From Endomicrobiia bacterium (GTDB taxonomy: Bacteria; Elusimicrobiota; Endomicrobiia; Endomicrobiales; Endomicrobiaceae), in NCBI GenBank assembly GCA_009776745.1, contig WRNH01000007.1:1-46146 (forward strand): a stretch of 46,146 nt of DNA, given 5' to 3'. The first letter of the stretch is position 1. Every line of letters begins with the position of its first letter. Shown piece by piece: positions 1 through 7,899 of this stretch. The position numbers and the translations under genes were made by a program. The notes under the pieces were generated by a model. The model was not told the DNA's origin and did no database searches. It saw nothing but the letters and a program-made list of their open reading frames with translations.

Positions 1-11
1 GCAAAAACATA

Positions 12-164
12 TAATTAGGTCTCTCTAAAAACCTATCTAAGGTGGTGTCATTCCCGTGAAAACGGGAATCCATTTTTGTCGTTATCGTCGGATACATTTA
101 AAAGCAACATGGATACCCGTTTTCACGGGTATGACAAAATTGGGTTTTTAGAGACACCCAATTA
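12..164. repeat. F1 palindromic element, copy A
   Basis: About 153 bp bounded by 22-nt inverted arms (12-33 and 143-164) that match at 20 of 22 positions; the core of each arm is TCTCTAAAAACC. Inside lies a second inverted pair: ATTCCCGTGAAAACGGGAAT near 50 and its near-complement near 112-135. The inner 20-mer fits the Neisseria dRS3 consensus ATTCCC-N8-GGGAAT (known family; homology here is not established). A copy about 90% alike by eye sits at 38287-38428 in the same orientation. No ORF is inside, so this is MITE-like rather than an autonomous transposon. Confidence 0.8.
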
Positions 165-333
165 GGTTTCGGCAAAGCCGAAACACAATATCTTCACTTT
201 TCACTCTCCACTCTTCACTCTTTTCCCTATTATCTCTCTGCTGTGCTGGCGTGTCAGTGGGACGGAGCAATTTACCACAAACAACATGGTCAATTCCTCC
301 GTCCCCCAGACCCTTCAACTCTTCACTCTTTTT
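165..333. repeat. Mosaic of short intergenic repeat words (F6, F4, F2)
   Basis: After the F1 element come a small hairpin TTTCGGCAAAGCCGAAA (F6, 166-182), a TCTTCACTTTTCACTCTCCA-type word block (F4, 190-235) and an F2 element copy (about 240-312; GACGGAGCAATTTACC, then GGTCAATTCCTCCGTCCCCC). The same three word families recur at 5440-5560, 14802-14913, 36375-36490 and 43524-43663. Short ORFs across this stretch are judged spurious: they have no Shine-Dalgarno and are built of repeat words. Together with 12-164, this fills the whole stretch left of the first gene. Confidence 0.7.
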
Positions 334-789
334 TTATATTTTCCCCGAAACGACTTCGAATTGTCCGTTGTAATATTTATATTGTTCCGCTTTAAATTTC
401 AAAAGCGTATAGTCAGGATCTTCAACTCCGCCTTTATAATACATTGTCCAGCAGTCCTGCCAGAAGCTTCGTTTCATTTTATTATCTTTGACAATTTCAA
501 TTTTTCCCGTAAAAAGAAGTCCGCCGAAATTGTTTTCTTTTACAAAATAAACCGACGCTTTTTTGTTTAATAAAATCTGTTTCATTTTTTGCGAAGAAGT
601 ATTTGTTGTAAAATAAAAAGTAAAATCGTCGTCATAAAGTTTCCGAAGTTTTGGAAACATGTCCGGATTTCTCAAATTAAGCATAGCACGCGTTTCCGGA
701 ATGCCTTTGGCATTGACCGTAGAAAGACAGACAAAGCCACTGCTTTCAATTATGTTTTTGAATGTGTTTGATAATGATTTGTTTTTCAT
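334..789 (-). CDS. Pyridoxamine 5'-phosphate oxidase-fold (general stress protein 26-like) protein
   Basis: A 151-aa protein of the split-barrel FMN-binding PNPOx family. An early segment with FVCLSTVNAKGIPETRAM (about residues 18-35) and the following FTFYFTTNTSSQKMKQI stretch match the family pattern of a first beta strand, a dinucleotide loop and a barrel. Such short members are usually flavin-binding proteins of unknown substrate, and no PdxH role is implied. I chose the ATG at 789 because GGGAG lies just upstream. A longer in-frame start at 903 would translate the low-complexity repeat DNA and give a non-family N-terminus. The stop at 334 is immediately followed by F4 repeat words. The gene stands alone, with no partner visible. 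Confidence 0.75.
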   Translation of the reverse strand: MKNKSLSNTFKNIIESSGFVCLSTVNAKGIPETRAMLNLRNPDMFPKLRKLYDDDFTFYFTTNTSSQKMKQILLNKKASVYFVKENNFGGLLFTGKIEIVKDNKMKRSFWQDCWTMYYKGGVEDPDYTLLKFKAEQYKYYNGQFEVVSGKI

Positions 790-1005
790 ATTTACTCCCT
801 TTTTTGGAAGATGAGAGGGTGGGAAGCGAAGAAGTTGAGAGGAGCTGTGGTCGTTTCTTCTTTGTTGTTGTCTTTGTCCTTGCCCATCTTCCCAACATCC
901 CACCTTCTCATCTTCTGCCTTTTTCGTCTTTACTCACCTTCCCAACATCCCATCTTCTCATCCTCTGTCTTTTAACTCCACTCTCCACCCTCCAAACTCC
1001 ACACT
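790..1005. repeat. F4 word-repeat intergenic block
   Basis: A 216-bp spacer made of near-repeats. AACATCCCACCTTCTCATCT (about 894) recurs as AACATCCCATCTTCTCATCC (about 946) and again near 5372 with CCCAACTTCTCACC. The stretch GAGGAGCTGTGGTCGTTTC (about 840) recurs near 5322 as GAGGAGCTGCGGTCGTTTC. It ends with TCTCCACCCTCCAAACTCCA against the aconitase stop. No promoter or gene is visible. Both copies lie upstream of a leftward gene, just 5' of its ribosome binding site. Confidence 0.7.
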
Positions 1006-1038
1006 GAATTGGATCAAGCGTTCCGCTTGATCCAATTC
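1006..1038 (-). terminator. Perfect 15-bp hairpin overlapping the aconitase stop codon
   Basis: Arms 1006-1020 and 1024-1038 (GAATTGGATCAAGCG and its exact complement) enclose a 3-nt loop. The upstream arm on the coding strand is the last sense codons of the aconitase (Asn-Trp-Ile-Lys-Arg), and the loop and downstream arm contain Asn-Ala and the TGA stop. No U-tract follows, so rho-independent termination is unlikely to be efficient. An mRNA 3' stabiliser, or a template-switch scar, fits as well. Confidence 0.55.
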
Positions 1039-2960
1039 AAAAGTCCTCCGGCAAAAAGTATCTCTTTCTGCCTTTGGGTGAAATCGTAATTTATTTTTAT
1101 TTTTTTGCCGTCAGCTATGGCAAAAAGCCGATCTCCGTCTTTTATTGTTTTCTTGATGTTTTCAAAATGTATTTCTTGATTAAGCGCTGTACTGTCATAA
1201 TCCTGCGGATTGCCGAAAGTCAGCGGAATAATGCCGAAATTTATTAAATTCGCTAAATGAATTCTTGCAAAAGACTTGGCCAGAACCACTTTTATGCCCA
1301 GATATCCGGGCGCAAGAGCCGCATGTTCTCTTGACGAACCCTGCCCGTAATTCTCTCCGCCGACTATCATCCCTTCAAGTTTGAATTTTTTTCCGTCGTA
1401 TCTGCGTTTAATGTCTTTTGCCCTTGCTACAAACTCTTTATCTACGGCATTAAAAGTATATTCCGATATTGCCGGCAAATTAGATCTAAGCGGCAAAATT
1501 TTCGCGCCTGCGGGCAAAATATGGTCCGTTGAAATATTATCTCCGACATACAAAGCGACTTTCCCGTAAATATCGGCTCCCATTTGCGAAAAGTCCGGTA
1601 AAGGCTTAATATTCGGCCCCCGCACAACTTCAACTTTTGAACCGTCCGCCGGAGGCGTTTGAAACTGCGCGTCGTCAATTAAAAATTTTTCCGGCATTTT
1701 TATCTGCGGTTTTTTGCCGAAATATTTTGACGGGTCTGTAATTTTTCCCGTCAATGCCGCGGCAAGCGCAACTTCAGGAGAACACAAATAAACCTGCGCG
1801 TCTTTTGTACCGCTTCTGCCTTCAAAATTTCTGTTAAAAGTTCTAAGCGATACTGCGCCGCTTTTAGGCGCTTGCCCCATGCCTATGCACGGACCGCAGG
1901 CGCTTTCTAAAACTCTTGCGCCGCTTTCTATAATATTAAATAAAGCGTCGGACTGCGAAAGCATTGCAATGACCTGTCTTGACCCCGGCGACACTACAAA
2001 ACTTACGCCTTGATTTATTTTCTTTCCTTTTAATGTTTCCGCAGTCAAAAGCATATCCGCAAGCGAAGAATTCGTGCACGAACCTATGCCCACCTGATCA
2101 ACTTTTATTCCCTCAATATCTTTAACTTTAACGACATTATCCGGCATATGAGGCTGCGCGATCAGCGGTTCAAGCTCAGATAAATCTATAATTATTTCAC
2201 CGTCATACTCTGAGTCCGCATCCGGAAGTATTTCAGTCCACGCGTCTGCGCGTCCTTGACGCTCAAGAAAATCTTTTGTTATTTCGTCAGAAGGAAATAC
2301 ACTTGTAGTCGCGCCAAGTTCCGTACCCATATTTGTTATAGTCGCTCTTTCCGGAACAGACAAAGTCCGTACGCCTTCGCCGGCAAATTCGTATATTTTA
2401 CTTCTTCCGCCTTTGACGCTTTCGATCCTTAAAAGTTCCAAAATTATATCTTTAGCGCTAACCCAATCTCTCAGTTTTCCTTTAAGATCAACTTTTATGA
2501 TTTTAGGCATTGTTATATAAAAAGGCTGGCCTGCCATAGCGCAGGCAACGTCAAGCCCGCCCGCGCCAAAAGCAAGCATACCGATACCACCGCCCGTCGG
2601 AGTATGAGAATCCGACCCTATCAAAGTTTTTCCCGGAACGCCAAAACGCTCCAAATGCACCTGATGGCATATGCCGTTTCCCGCGGGAGAAAAAACTATC
2701 CCGTACTTTGCGGCTATGGTCTGCAAAAATTTATGGTCGTCGGCATTTTCAAAACCGGACTGCAGCGTATTATGGTCAATATAACTTACGGAAAGCTCTG
2801 TTTTTACCTTAGAAACGCCCATGGCTTCAAACTGCAAATACGCCATAGTGCCCGTAGCGTCCTGCGTTAGAGTCTGGTCTATCTTCAGACCTATTTCTTC
2901 GCCGATTTTCATCTCTCCGCTTATCAAATGATTTACAATAATTTTCTTTGAAACGTTCAC
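1014..2960 (-). CDS. acn: Aconitate hydratase, Aquifex-type
   Basis: Converts citrate to isocitrate through cis-aconitate with a [4Fe-4S] cluster, in the cytoplasm. The 648-aa length fits the shorter bacterial aconitase class rather than AcnA (about 890 aa) or AcnB. Visible features are the GSDSHTPTGGG substrate loop (about 115-125), GIGSCTNSS with Cys295, and SACGPCIGMG with Cys355 and Cys358, giving the three cluster ligands. A swivel-domain GGENYGQGSSREHA motif lies near 550, with LLNWIK at the C-terminus. The start codon is GTG, set by AAGGAG eight bases upstream. A plausible promoter TTGAAG-N17-TAAAAT lies at 3023-2995. The gene is monocistronic and divergent from the membrane protein at 3137. 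Homoaconitase or isopropylmalate isomerase are less likely because the large and small domains are fused. Confidence 0.92.
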   Translation of the reverse strand: MNVSKKIIVNHLISGEMKIGEEIGLKIDQTLTQDATGTMAYLQFEAMGVSKVKTELSVSYIDHNTLQSGFENADDHKFLQTIAAKYGIVFSPAGNGICHQVHLERFGVPGKTLIGSDSHTPTGGGIGMLAFGAGGLDVACAMAGQPFYITMPKIIKVDLKGKLRDWVSAKDIILELLRIESVKGGRSKIYEFAGEGVRTLSVPERATITNMGTELGATTSVFPSDEITKDFLERQGRADAWTEILPDADSEYDGEIIIDLSELEPLIAQPHMPDNVVKVKDIEGIKVDQVGIGSCTNSSLADMLLTAETLKGKKINQGVSFVVSPGSRQVIAMLSQSDALFNIIESGARVLESACGPCIGMGQAPKSGAVSLRTFNRNFEGRSGTKDAQVYLCSPEVALAAALTGKITDPSKYFGKKPQIKMPEKFLIDDAQFQTPPADGSKVEVVRGPNIKPLPDFSQMGADIYGKVALYVGDNISTDHILPAGAKILPLRSNLPAISEYTFNAVDKEFVARAKDIKRRYDGKKFKLEGMIVGGENYGQGSSREHAALAPGYLGIKVVLAKSFARIHLANLINFGIIPLTFGNPQDYDSTALNQEIHFENIKKTIKDGDRLFAIADGKKIKINYDFTQRQKEILFAGGLLNWIKRNA

Positions 2961-2994
2961 CCTTTTTGCTCCTTTTATTTTTCATTTTTTAATA

Positions 2995-3023
2995 ATTTTA
3001 CTATATTAAAAAAACATCTTCAA
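2995..3023 (-). promoter_or_regulatory. Probable promoter of the aconitase gene
   Basis: Read on the minus strand: TTGAAG (3018-3023), a 17-nt spacer, then TAAAAT (2995-3000). The -35 overlaps the end of a CAACGGCA repeat boundary word at 3021-3028. The leader would be about 30 nt and carries AAGGAG before the GTG start. Confidence 0.5.
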
Positions 3024-3121
3024 CGGCAGAGGCAGACGCATACGCCGTTCTCTTACCGTTGCCATACATCTATTCCTCTATGAGCACCAGCCACGCTATG
3101 GCATTCTTCCGGCTTTTAATA

Positions 3122-3136
3122 TATAATACTCAAATC
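3122..3136 (+). promoter_or_regulatory. -10 box 9 nt from the ATG (candidate leaderless promoter)
   Basis: A perfect TATAAT at 3122-3127 is followed by only nine bases before the ATG at 3137, with no Shine-Dalgarno in between. Transcription would begin at or next to the start codon. The paralogous gene at 5648 has the same 9-nt spacing. No convincing -35 is seen here. Confidence 0.5.
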
Positions 3137-4768
3137 ATGAAAAGAGAAATTCTTAATCCTTTTACCGACATAAAACAAATTATTTTAAAATATCTGCCTT
3201 ATATATTTTTATTTTTTGCCGTTTTTTTAGTTTACGGCAAAACCATCGGCCACGATATCACTGGCCTCGACGATATATCGCTAATTCATGGCAATGCGGT
3301 TTCATACTCTTCAAAAACTCAACTGAAAAATATTTTTACAAATAATGTTTTATTCGGCGGTCACACCGTATACTACAGACCTTTATTGACACTGTCTTTT
3401 GCGCTTGAACATAAGCTTGCAGGCACTTCGCCTCATTTCGCGCATTTAACGAATATTCTCCTGCATATTTTGTCATGCTTTATAGTTTTTTTCTTTTTCA
3501 AAAGGTATTTAATGAGCGAAACAGCAGCTTTCATCGCAGCTCTTTTTTTCGCGGTTCATCCGGCAAATTTGTACACGGTAACATGGATCCCCGGAAGAAA
3601 CGACTCGCTTTTTCTTATATTTCTTCTGCTGTCGCTGATTTTTTTCATAGAATATCTTAATAAGAAAAAACTTATTTTTATAATTCTGCATTTTATTTTT
3701 TTCGCGTTCCTTTTATTCACGAAAGAATCCGCCATAGTTATGCCCGTAATTTTTATTTTATATTTACTGACGCATAAAGAAAAGGATAAAAAATTTTTCC
3801 GGTTTTTTATCTATATATCTATAGTCTGGGTCATCCAAATATCTTTTTTCATAATTATTCAAAAAAATGCCGTGCCAAATATGTCTTTTATTCAATACGC
3901 GTTAAAATGTTTTTATCCTTCAAACATTTCAATGTTTTTTGAATATTACGCGTCAATGATTTTTTTAACGGTGCCGTTCGGCATAAACATTGCCGCAAAA
4001 TCATTCATTCTTGGAAGTATAGCCATAGCATTCATTTTTTATATCGCTTTTTGCTGCGGTAAAGATAAATTAAAGATGTTTTTTTATTTTATACTGCCTT
4101 TTTTGTTAATAGCTGCGACAATGCCCGGAGGAAGGATATGGTATCAGGGAAACAGAATGTATCTGCCTTTATTTGCTATACTGGCAGTATGCTTTATATG
4201 TTTTGACGTATTTTATACAAATAACAAAAAATACAGAAAACAAATATTGGCTTTGCCTGCCATTTTACTTTTATTGTGCGCGGTTATTACGTCGGCAAAA
4301 TCGGAGCTTTTTAAAAACGGAATGCTTTTCTGGTCAGCAGTATATAGCGATTCAAAAAATCCTTCAATCGTCATACAAAATCTTTATGCCGACGCTTTGC
4401 TGAAATTCGGATATCCGGACAAAGCTTTGCCTGCGATAGAAAAAGCAATGGCCGGTTCGGAAAAAGTTGATATGTCGACCGTATACAATCTCGCAAATTA
4501 CTATCTTATTGTCGGAGATTATGAAAAAGCCGGAAGTTACTTTGAAGCGTTGGCGAAAAACCCCATGCTCGCCGACGAGGAAACATATGCAAACTTGTTT
4601 ATATGCGGCAAATTTTTAAATAATGAAGAAGCGGCAAAATTTTATTATGAAAAAACTTTGCAAAAATTTAACAATTCGCTTGAAAAAACAAACGCTTTTA
4701 TAACCGAACTTATGCAGAAACTGCAGCTTACGCAGGAAACTTACGAAAAGCGCAAAACTTTAAAATAA
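3137..4768 (+). CDS. TMTC/GT-C-like polytopic membrane protein with C-terminal TPRs (paralog 1)
   Basis: A 543-aa protein with about ten or more hydrophobic helices across residues 20-400, then a soluble C-terminal part with TPR-like helices (TVYNLANYYLIVGDYEKAG and following). The pattern of an acidic GLDD in the first luminal loop, then YYRPLL, LTNILLH, FFAVHPAN and WIPGRNDSLFLI, resembles O-mannosyltransferase / TMTC GT-C proteins that use lipid-linked sugars. I infer a glycosyltransferase of the inner membrane acting on the periplasmic side; the acceptor is unknown. A longer in-frame start at 3059 is rejected because the added 26 residues do not match the paralog. The paralog at 5648 shares the motifs YYRP, NILLH, WIPGRNDSLFLI, FTKES and QGNRMYLPLFA. 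The nearby glycan genes support the role. Confidence 0.7.
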   Translation: MKREILNPFTDIKQIILKYLPYIFLFFAVFLVYGKTIGHDITGLDDISLIHGNAVSYSSKTQLKNIFTNNVLFGGHTVYYRPLLTLSFALEHKLAGTSPHFAHLTNILLHILSCFIVFFFFKRYLMSETAAFIAALFFAVHPANLYTVTWIPGRNDSLFLIFLLLSLIFFIEYLNKKKLIFIILHFIFFAFLLFTKESAIVMPVIFILYLLTHKEKDKKFFRFFIYISIVWVIQISFFIIIQKNAVPNMSFIQYALKCFYPSNISMFFEYYASMIFLTVPFGINIAAKSFILGSIAIAFIFYIAFCCGKDKLKMFFYFILPFLLIAATMPGGRIWYQGNRMYLPLFAILAVCFICFDVFYTNNKKYRKQILALPAILLLLCAVITSAKSELFKNGMLFWSAVYSDSKNPSIVIQNLYADALLKFGYPDKALPAIEKAMAGSEKVDMSTVYNLANYYLIVGDYEKAGSYFEALAKNPMLADEETYANLFICGKFLNNEEAAKFYYEKTLQKFNNSLEKTNAFITELMQKLQLTQETYEKRKTLK

Positions 4769-4770
4769 AA

Positions 4771-5292
4771 TTATTCGCTTAACTCGTCATTTTCAGCTTC
4801 TGTAAAATCTTTATAATTGTCATTCTTGTCCATCAATACTTTTATAAATATCTTTGAAAGTTTAGGGATCTTCATAACTTCATCAAACTCCGCTTTCGCA
4901 GCCAAGGCCGCATAATATTTCCCGTAAGCCAAATATGCTTCTGCGAGTTTTTCACTTTCTTCATCCATTGTATCCCGTTCTTCGTACAGATCATAATACG
5001 TTTTACTGGCTTCAGCATAACTTTCAAATTCCATATGCCTGATTTCCCTAGGAACAATATCTTCATATTTTTCCGTTTCCTGCATCGCCAGCTCTATATT
5101 ATTTTCCAGAAACATACGATACTCGTTTATTTCGGCATCAGTGGCCTGAGCTGCTTTTATTTCATCGATCGGCATATTTTTGACTATCCTGTAAACACAT
5201 GAGCCGATTTGAACTAAAAACAATACGGCAATCAAAGCGACTGCAATAAGCACCACTTTTACTGTGCTGCTATTTTTTTTCTTTTCAGCCAT
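4771..5292 (-). CDS. Single-pass membrane protein of unknown function
   Basis: 173 aa. A lysine-rich cytoplasmic tip (MAEKKKNSS) precedes one hydrophobic helix at about residues 12-32, followed by a charged, mostly alpha-helical domain rich in Glu, Tyr and Ala. I do not recognise a family. The ATG is fixed by AAGGAG seven bases upstream. It lies convergent with, and two bases from the end of, the first TMTC-like gene and separates it from the paralog. A role with those proteins is only suggested by position. Confidence 0.75.
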   Translation of the reverse strand: MAEKKKNSSTVKVVLIAVALIAVLFLVQIGSCVYRIVKNMPIDEIKAAQATDAEINEYRMFLENNIELAMQETEKYEDIVPREIRHMEFESYAEASKTYYDLYEERDTMDEESEKLAEAYLAYGKYYAALAAKAEFDEVMKIPKLSKIFIKVLMDKNDNYKDFTEAENDELSE

Positions 5293-5647
5293 AATATCTC
5301 CTTTTTGGAAGATGCGAAGTTTGGAGGAGCTGCGGTCGTTTCTCTTTGTCGTTGTCCTTGTCTTTACTCATCTTCCCAACATCCCAACTTCTCACCTTAT
5401 GTCTTTTTATTATAACATCTTCTTTTAACGGCAGAGCGGAAATTGAAGAGTGGATATAATTCCACAGCAGCCTGCACCCGAATGCTTTAATCGGGCGGCA
5501 ATGCCGAAATCTAAATTAATAGGTTTTCGCTTCACGAAAACACTTTAATCTTCACTCTTTTTGTTATCCGTCTAATTTTACAATATTTATTCATAAAAGC
5601 ACAGGGAAATTGTTTTTTCGGGATATATTTTATATTATATTCTTCAA
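5293..5647. repeat. 355-bp intergenic region of mosaic repeats and a promoter
   Basis: Left part (5305-5410) repeats the word block seen at 815-970. Then follows TTTTAACGGCAGAGCGGAAA with the AACGGCA boundary word (5424-5430), an F4/F6 stretch GTTTTCGCTTCACGAAAAC (about 5522-5540) and TCTTCACTC. The right end carries the promoter of the next gene. No coding potential or RNA gene is seen. Confidence 0.65.
5610..5647 (+). promoter_or_regulatory. Candidate leaderless promoter of TMTC-like paralog 2
   Basis: TTGTTT (5610-5615), a 17-nt spacer and TATTAT (5633-5638) are followed by nine bases and the ATG at 5648. There is no Shine-Dalgarno. The spacing from the -10 box to the ATG is the same as at the paralog at 3137. 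Confidence 0.5.
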
Positions 5648-7276
5648 ATGAAAAAGAAAATCGTTAACCAAGCAAAACCTAAAATTTTACCTGCGCAGCC
5701 GAATTTTAAAAAAATTATTTTATCAGGAATCTGCGTATTTTTGGCGGCTTTTTTCTGTTATTTTAAAACACTTAATTTTGAACTTACCGATTTAGACGAC
5801 AACAATTTCATTAATACATGCGCGCCTGCTTATGATAAAGGATCAATTTTTATTAATGCCTTTAAAACAAACTGCATGTACAATATGTATAACACCGCTT
5901 ATTACAGACCCGTACTGGCGCTTTCATTTGCCATAAGTCATCAAATAGCGGGGCAATCCGAAAAATTTGCCCATTTTGTAAATATACTGCTTCATTGTAT
6001 TTGCGCGGTTTTTGTATTTATTTTTTTGCGAAGATATATGTTCGGCACCAAAATATCGTTTTTTGCGGCCATTTTTTTCGCGATGCATCCCATTACGATA
6101 TATACGGCAGCATGGATTCCTGGAAGAAACGATTCATTGTTTCTCATAAACTTTCTGGCAGCTTTAATTTTTTTTATTGAATATGCGAAAAAACATCATT
6201 TCTATCTTTTTGCCGTAAGCGCCGTCTTTACCGTGATATGTTTTTTTACGAAAGAATCGGGGATAATAATCCCGTTTATTTTTGCATTTTATTGTTTTGC
6301 AAATGCCGCGGATTTGAAAAAAACTCTCAATCCGCGCGTATTGGCATTGTGGGCATTATTGATTGTATTTTTCATATTTATGCGCAAATCGGCGGTCAGT
6401 GGAAACTCTTTTTCGCCGGGAATGATAAATCTTAGCAGCGATAATATAGCCATGTTTTTTGATTATTACGCTTCTCTTATATTTTTGCGCACTCCGTTCG
6501 GTTTAAACGTAACTTTAGGCGTATATCTGCTTGGTGCCGCGGCTTTCCTGATCACAATTTTTTTCGCTTTTTACAAAAAAGATAAAATCCAAAGAATAAG
6601 AAACTCTTTTTTTCTGGCATTGCCGTTAATTTTCACAGGAACAAATATTGTAAGCGAAAGATTGTGGTTTCAGGGAAACAGAATGTATTTGCCTTTATTT
6701 GCCGTAACGGTTTTATTGTTTTCGTTTTTAGAGCCTTATCTGGAAAATAAAAAGAACAAAACCGCCGCAATAATGACGGCAGTTTTAATTATTCTCTCTT
6801 CCGTAATAACGTTTAAAAGTTCCGGCGCGTTTAAAAACAGTCTGAACTTTTGGAATGCCGTAATAACAGACAGCCGGTATGAAAATATTACGGCAAGAAA
6901 ATTTCGGGTAACTGCCCTTATCAAAAACGGGATGATTCAGGACGCAGTCGACGAAGCCGGTTTAATTTCAAGAATGACTAATTTCTCAAATGCCGAAATC
7001 ACGTATGCTTTGGCAAACTCTTTATTATTGAATAGGGATTATGAAAATGCGGCAAAGTTTTATGAGCTGTTAATTTCGCACGGCCAAATGCTCTATCCGG
7101 TGGTATTTGCCGGCGCTTTCATTTCATTTTATTATCTGGGCAATGAGGAAAAAGCCGTACATTATTTTAATGAACTTATGAGACTGAACGGTTTTTCGCG
7201 GGAGCAAACAAACGAATATATCAACGGCTACAATGCATATTTGGAACAGCTGAGACAGGGCAAACCAGGCAAATAA
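5648..7276 (+). CDS. TMTC/GT-C-like polytopic membrane protein with C-terminal TPRs (paralog 2)
   Basis: 542 aa, with the same design as the product at 3137: an N-terminal lysine-rich tip, an acidic DLDD in the first extracytoplasmic loop, YYRPVLALSF, VNILLH, FFAMHP, WIPGRNDSLFLI, FFTKESG and QGNRMYLPLFA. A C-terminal helical repeat region (about 400-540) contains TYALANSLLLNRDYENAAKF. Two diverged copies kept side by side suggest different acceptors or donors. The enzymatic role is inferred from the GT-C-like motif order, not shown. A TMTC-like O-mannosyltransferase is the closest recognised family, while an O-antigen ligase fold is less likely because WIPGRNDS is the diagnostic loop. The gene ends 80 bp before the convergent GtrA gene. 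Confidence 0.7.
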   Translation: MKKKIVNQAKPKILPAQPNFKKIILSGICVFLAAFFCYFKTLNFELTDLDDNNFINTCAPAYDKGSIFINAFKTNCMYNMYNTAYYRPVLALSFAISHQIAGQSEKFAHFVNILLHCICAVFVFIFLRRYMFGTKISFFAAIFFAMHPITIYTAAWIPGRNDSLFLINFLAALIFFIEYAKKHHFYLFAVSAVFTVICFFTKESGIIIPFIFAFYCFANAADLKKTLNPRVLALWALLIVFFIFMRKSAVSGNSFSPGMINLSSDNIAMFFDYYASLIFLRTPFGLNVTLGVYLLGAAAFLITIFFAFYKKDKIQRIRNSFFLALPLIFTGTNIVSERLWFQGNRMYLPLFAVTVLLFSFLEPYLENKKNKTAAIMTAVLIILSSVITFKSSGAFKNSLNFWNAVITDSRYENITARKFRVTALIKNGMIQDAVDEAGLISRMTNFSNAEITYALANSLLLNRDYENAAKFYELLISHGQMLYPVVFAGAFISFYYLGNEEKAVHYFNELMRLNGFSREQTNEYINGYNAYLEQLRQGKPGK

Positions 7277-7356
7277 ATTTTTCGCAAAATATTACGGCTG
7301 CAAGAAATATCCCGTCCGCAGAGTTTATCCGCGAGCGGAATATGCGTCAACACGTT

Positions 7357-7770
7357 CTAATTAAAAATAATATATTTTCTGGCAAAAAAATTCCATAGAT
7401 AAGTGAAAAACGCCGTAAAAATTTTTGAATACATATAAAATAATCCGACTTTATCGGTAAGCAGCCAAAGCACAACGATATTAATTATCAAACCTATGAT
7501 TCCGATAATGTAGAAAACAATAAACTCTAATTTCCTGTTTGAAATACTGCTCTTGGTAAATATGAATTTTTTACTCACAAAATATGTAACAAATAAACCT
7601 GCGGTAAAAGATAAAGTCGCTGAAACAATGTAAAATAAACCGGCAAATTCCGTAAGAATATAAAGCAGCGAAAAATCAATAAACAATGCTGCTGCGCTTG
7701 CAAAAAAATACTTTACAAACTGTAAAAAAACATTGTCTCCGGCTTTTAGAAAATTATTAAAAATATTCAT
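7357..7770 (-). CDS. GtrA-family membrane protein
   Basis: 137 aa with four hydrophobic helices, the size and pattern of GtrA/DPMS accessory proteins (PF04138). Recognisable stretches are FVKYFFASAAALFIDFSLLY in the first helix, FVTYFVSKKFIF and the C-terminal TYLWNFFARKYIIF. The family is thought to flip or present polyprenyl-phosphate sugars in the inner membrane. The ATG has AAGGA in front. It lies downstream of and in line with the FAD oxidoreductase gene, 129 bp away across an F5 repeat. It could supply lipid-linked sugar to the neighbouring GT-C-like proteins (inference). Confidence 0.82.
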   Translation of the reverse strand: MNIFNNFLKAGDNVFLQFVKYFFASAAALFIDFSLLYILTEFAGLFYIVSATLSFTAGLFVTYFVSKKFIFTKSSISNRKLEFIVFYIIGIIGLIINIVVLWLLTDKVGLFYMYSKIFTAFFTYLWNFFARKYIIFN

Positions 7771-7820
7771 AGACTTCCTTATAGGTACAAGTTGTTTCCC
7801 TCTCCGGCAAGGGAAAGAAA

Positions 7821-7849
7821 GACATTAAGGTCTTTAAAGACTTTAAGGA
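7821..7849. repeat. F5 palindromic word repeat
   Basis: GACATTAAGGTCTTTAAAGACTTTAAGGA is a near-palindrome centred on TCTTTAAAGA. Related copies lie at 9495-9524 and 12891-12926, all in spacers beside the glycan block. No U-tract or promoter is associated. Confidence 0.65.
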
Positions 7850-7899
7850 TTTTTGAGGGTCAAGTTTATATCACGGCGCTCAGTGCCCCACATGAAGGG

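Noticed and set aside
286-570. 94-codon plus-strand frame antisense to the PNPOx-like gene
   Set aside because: It begins inside an F2 element and overlaps conserved coding sequence on the other strand.
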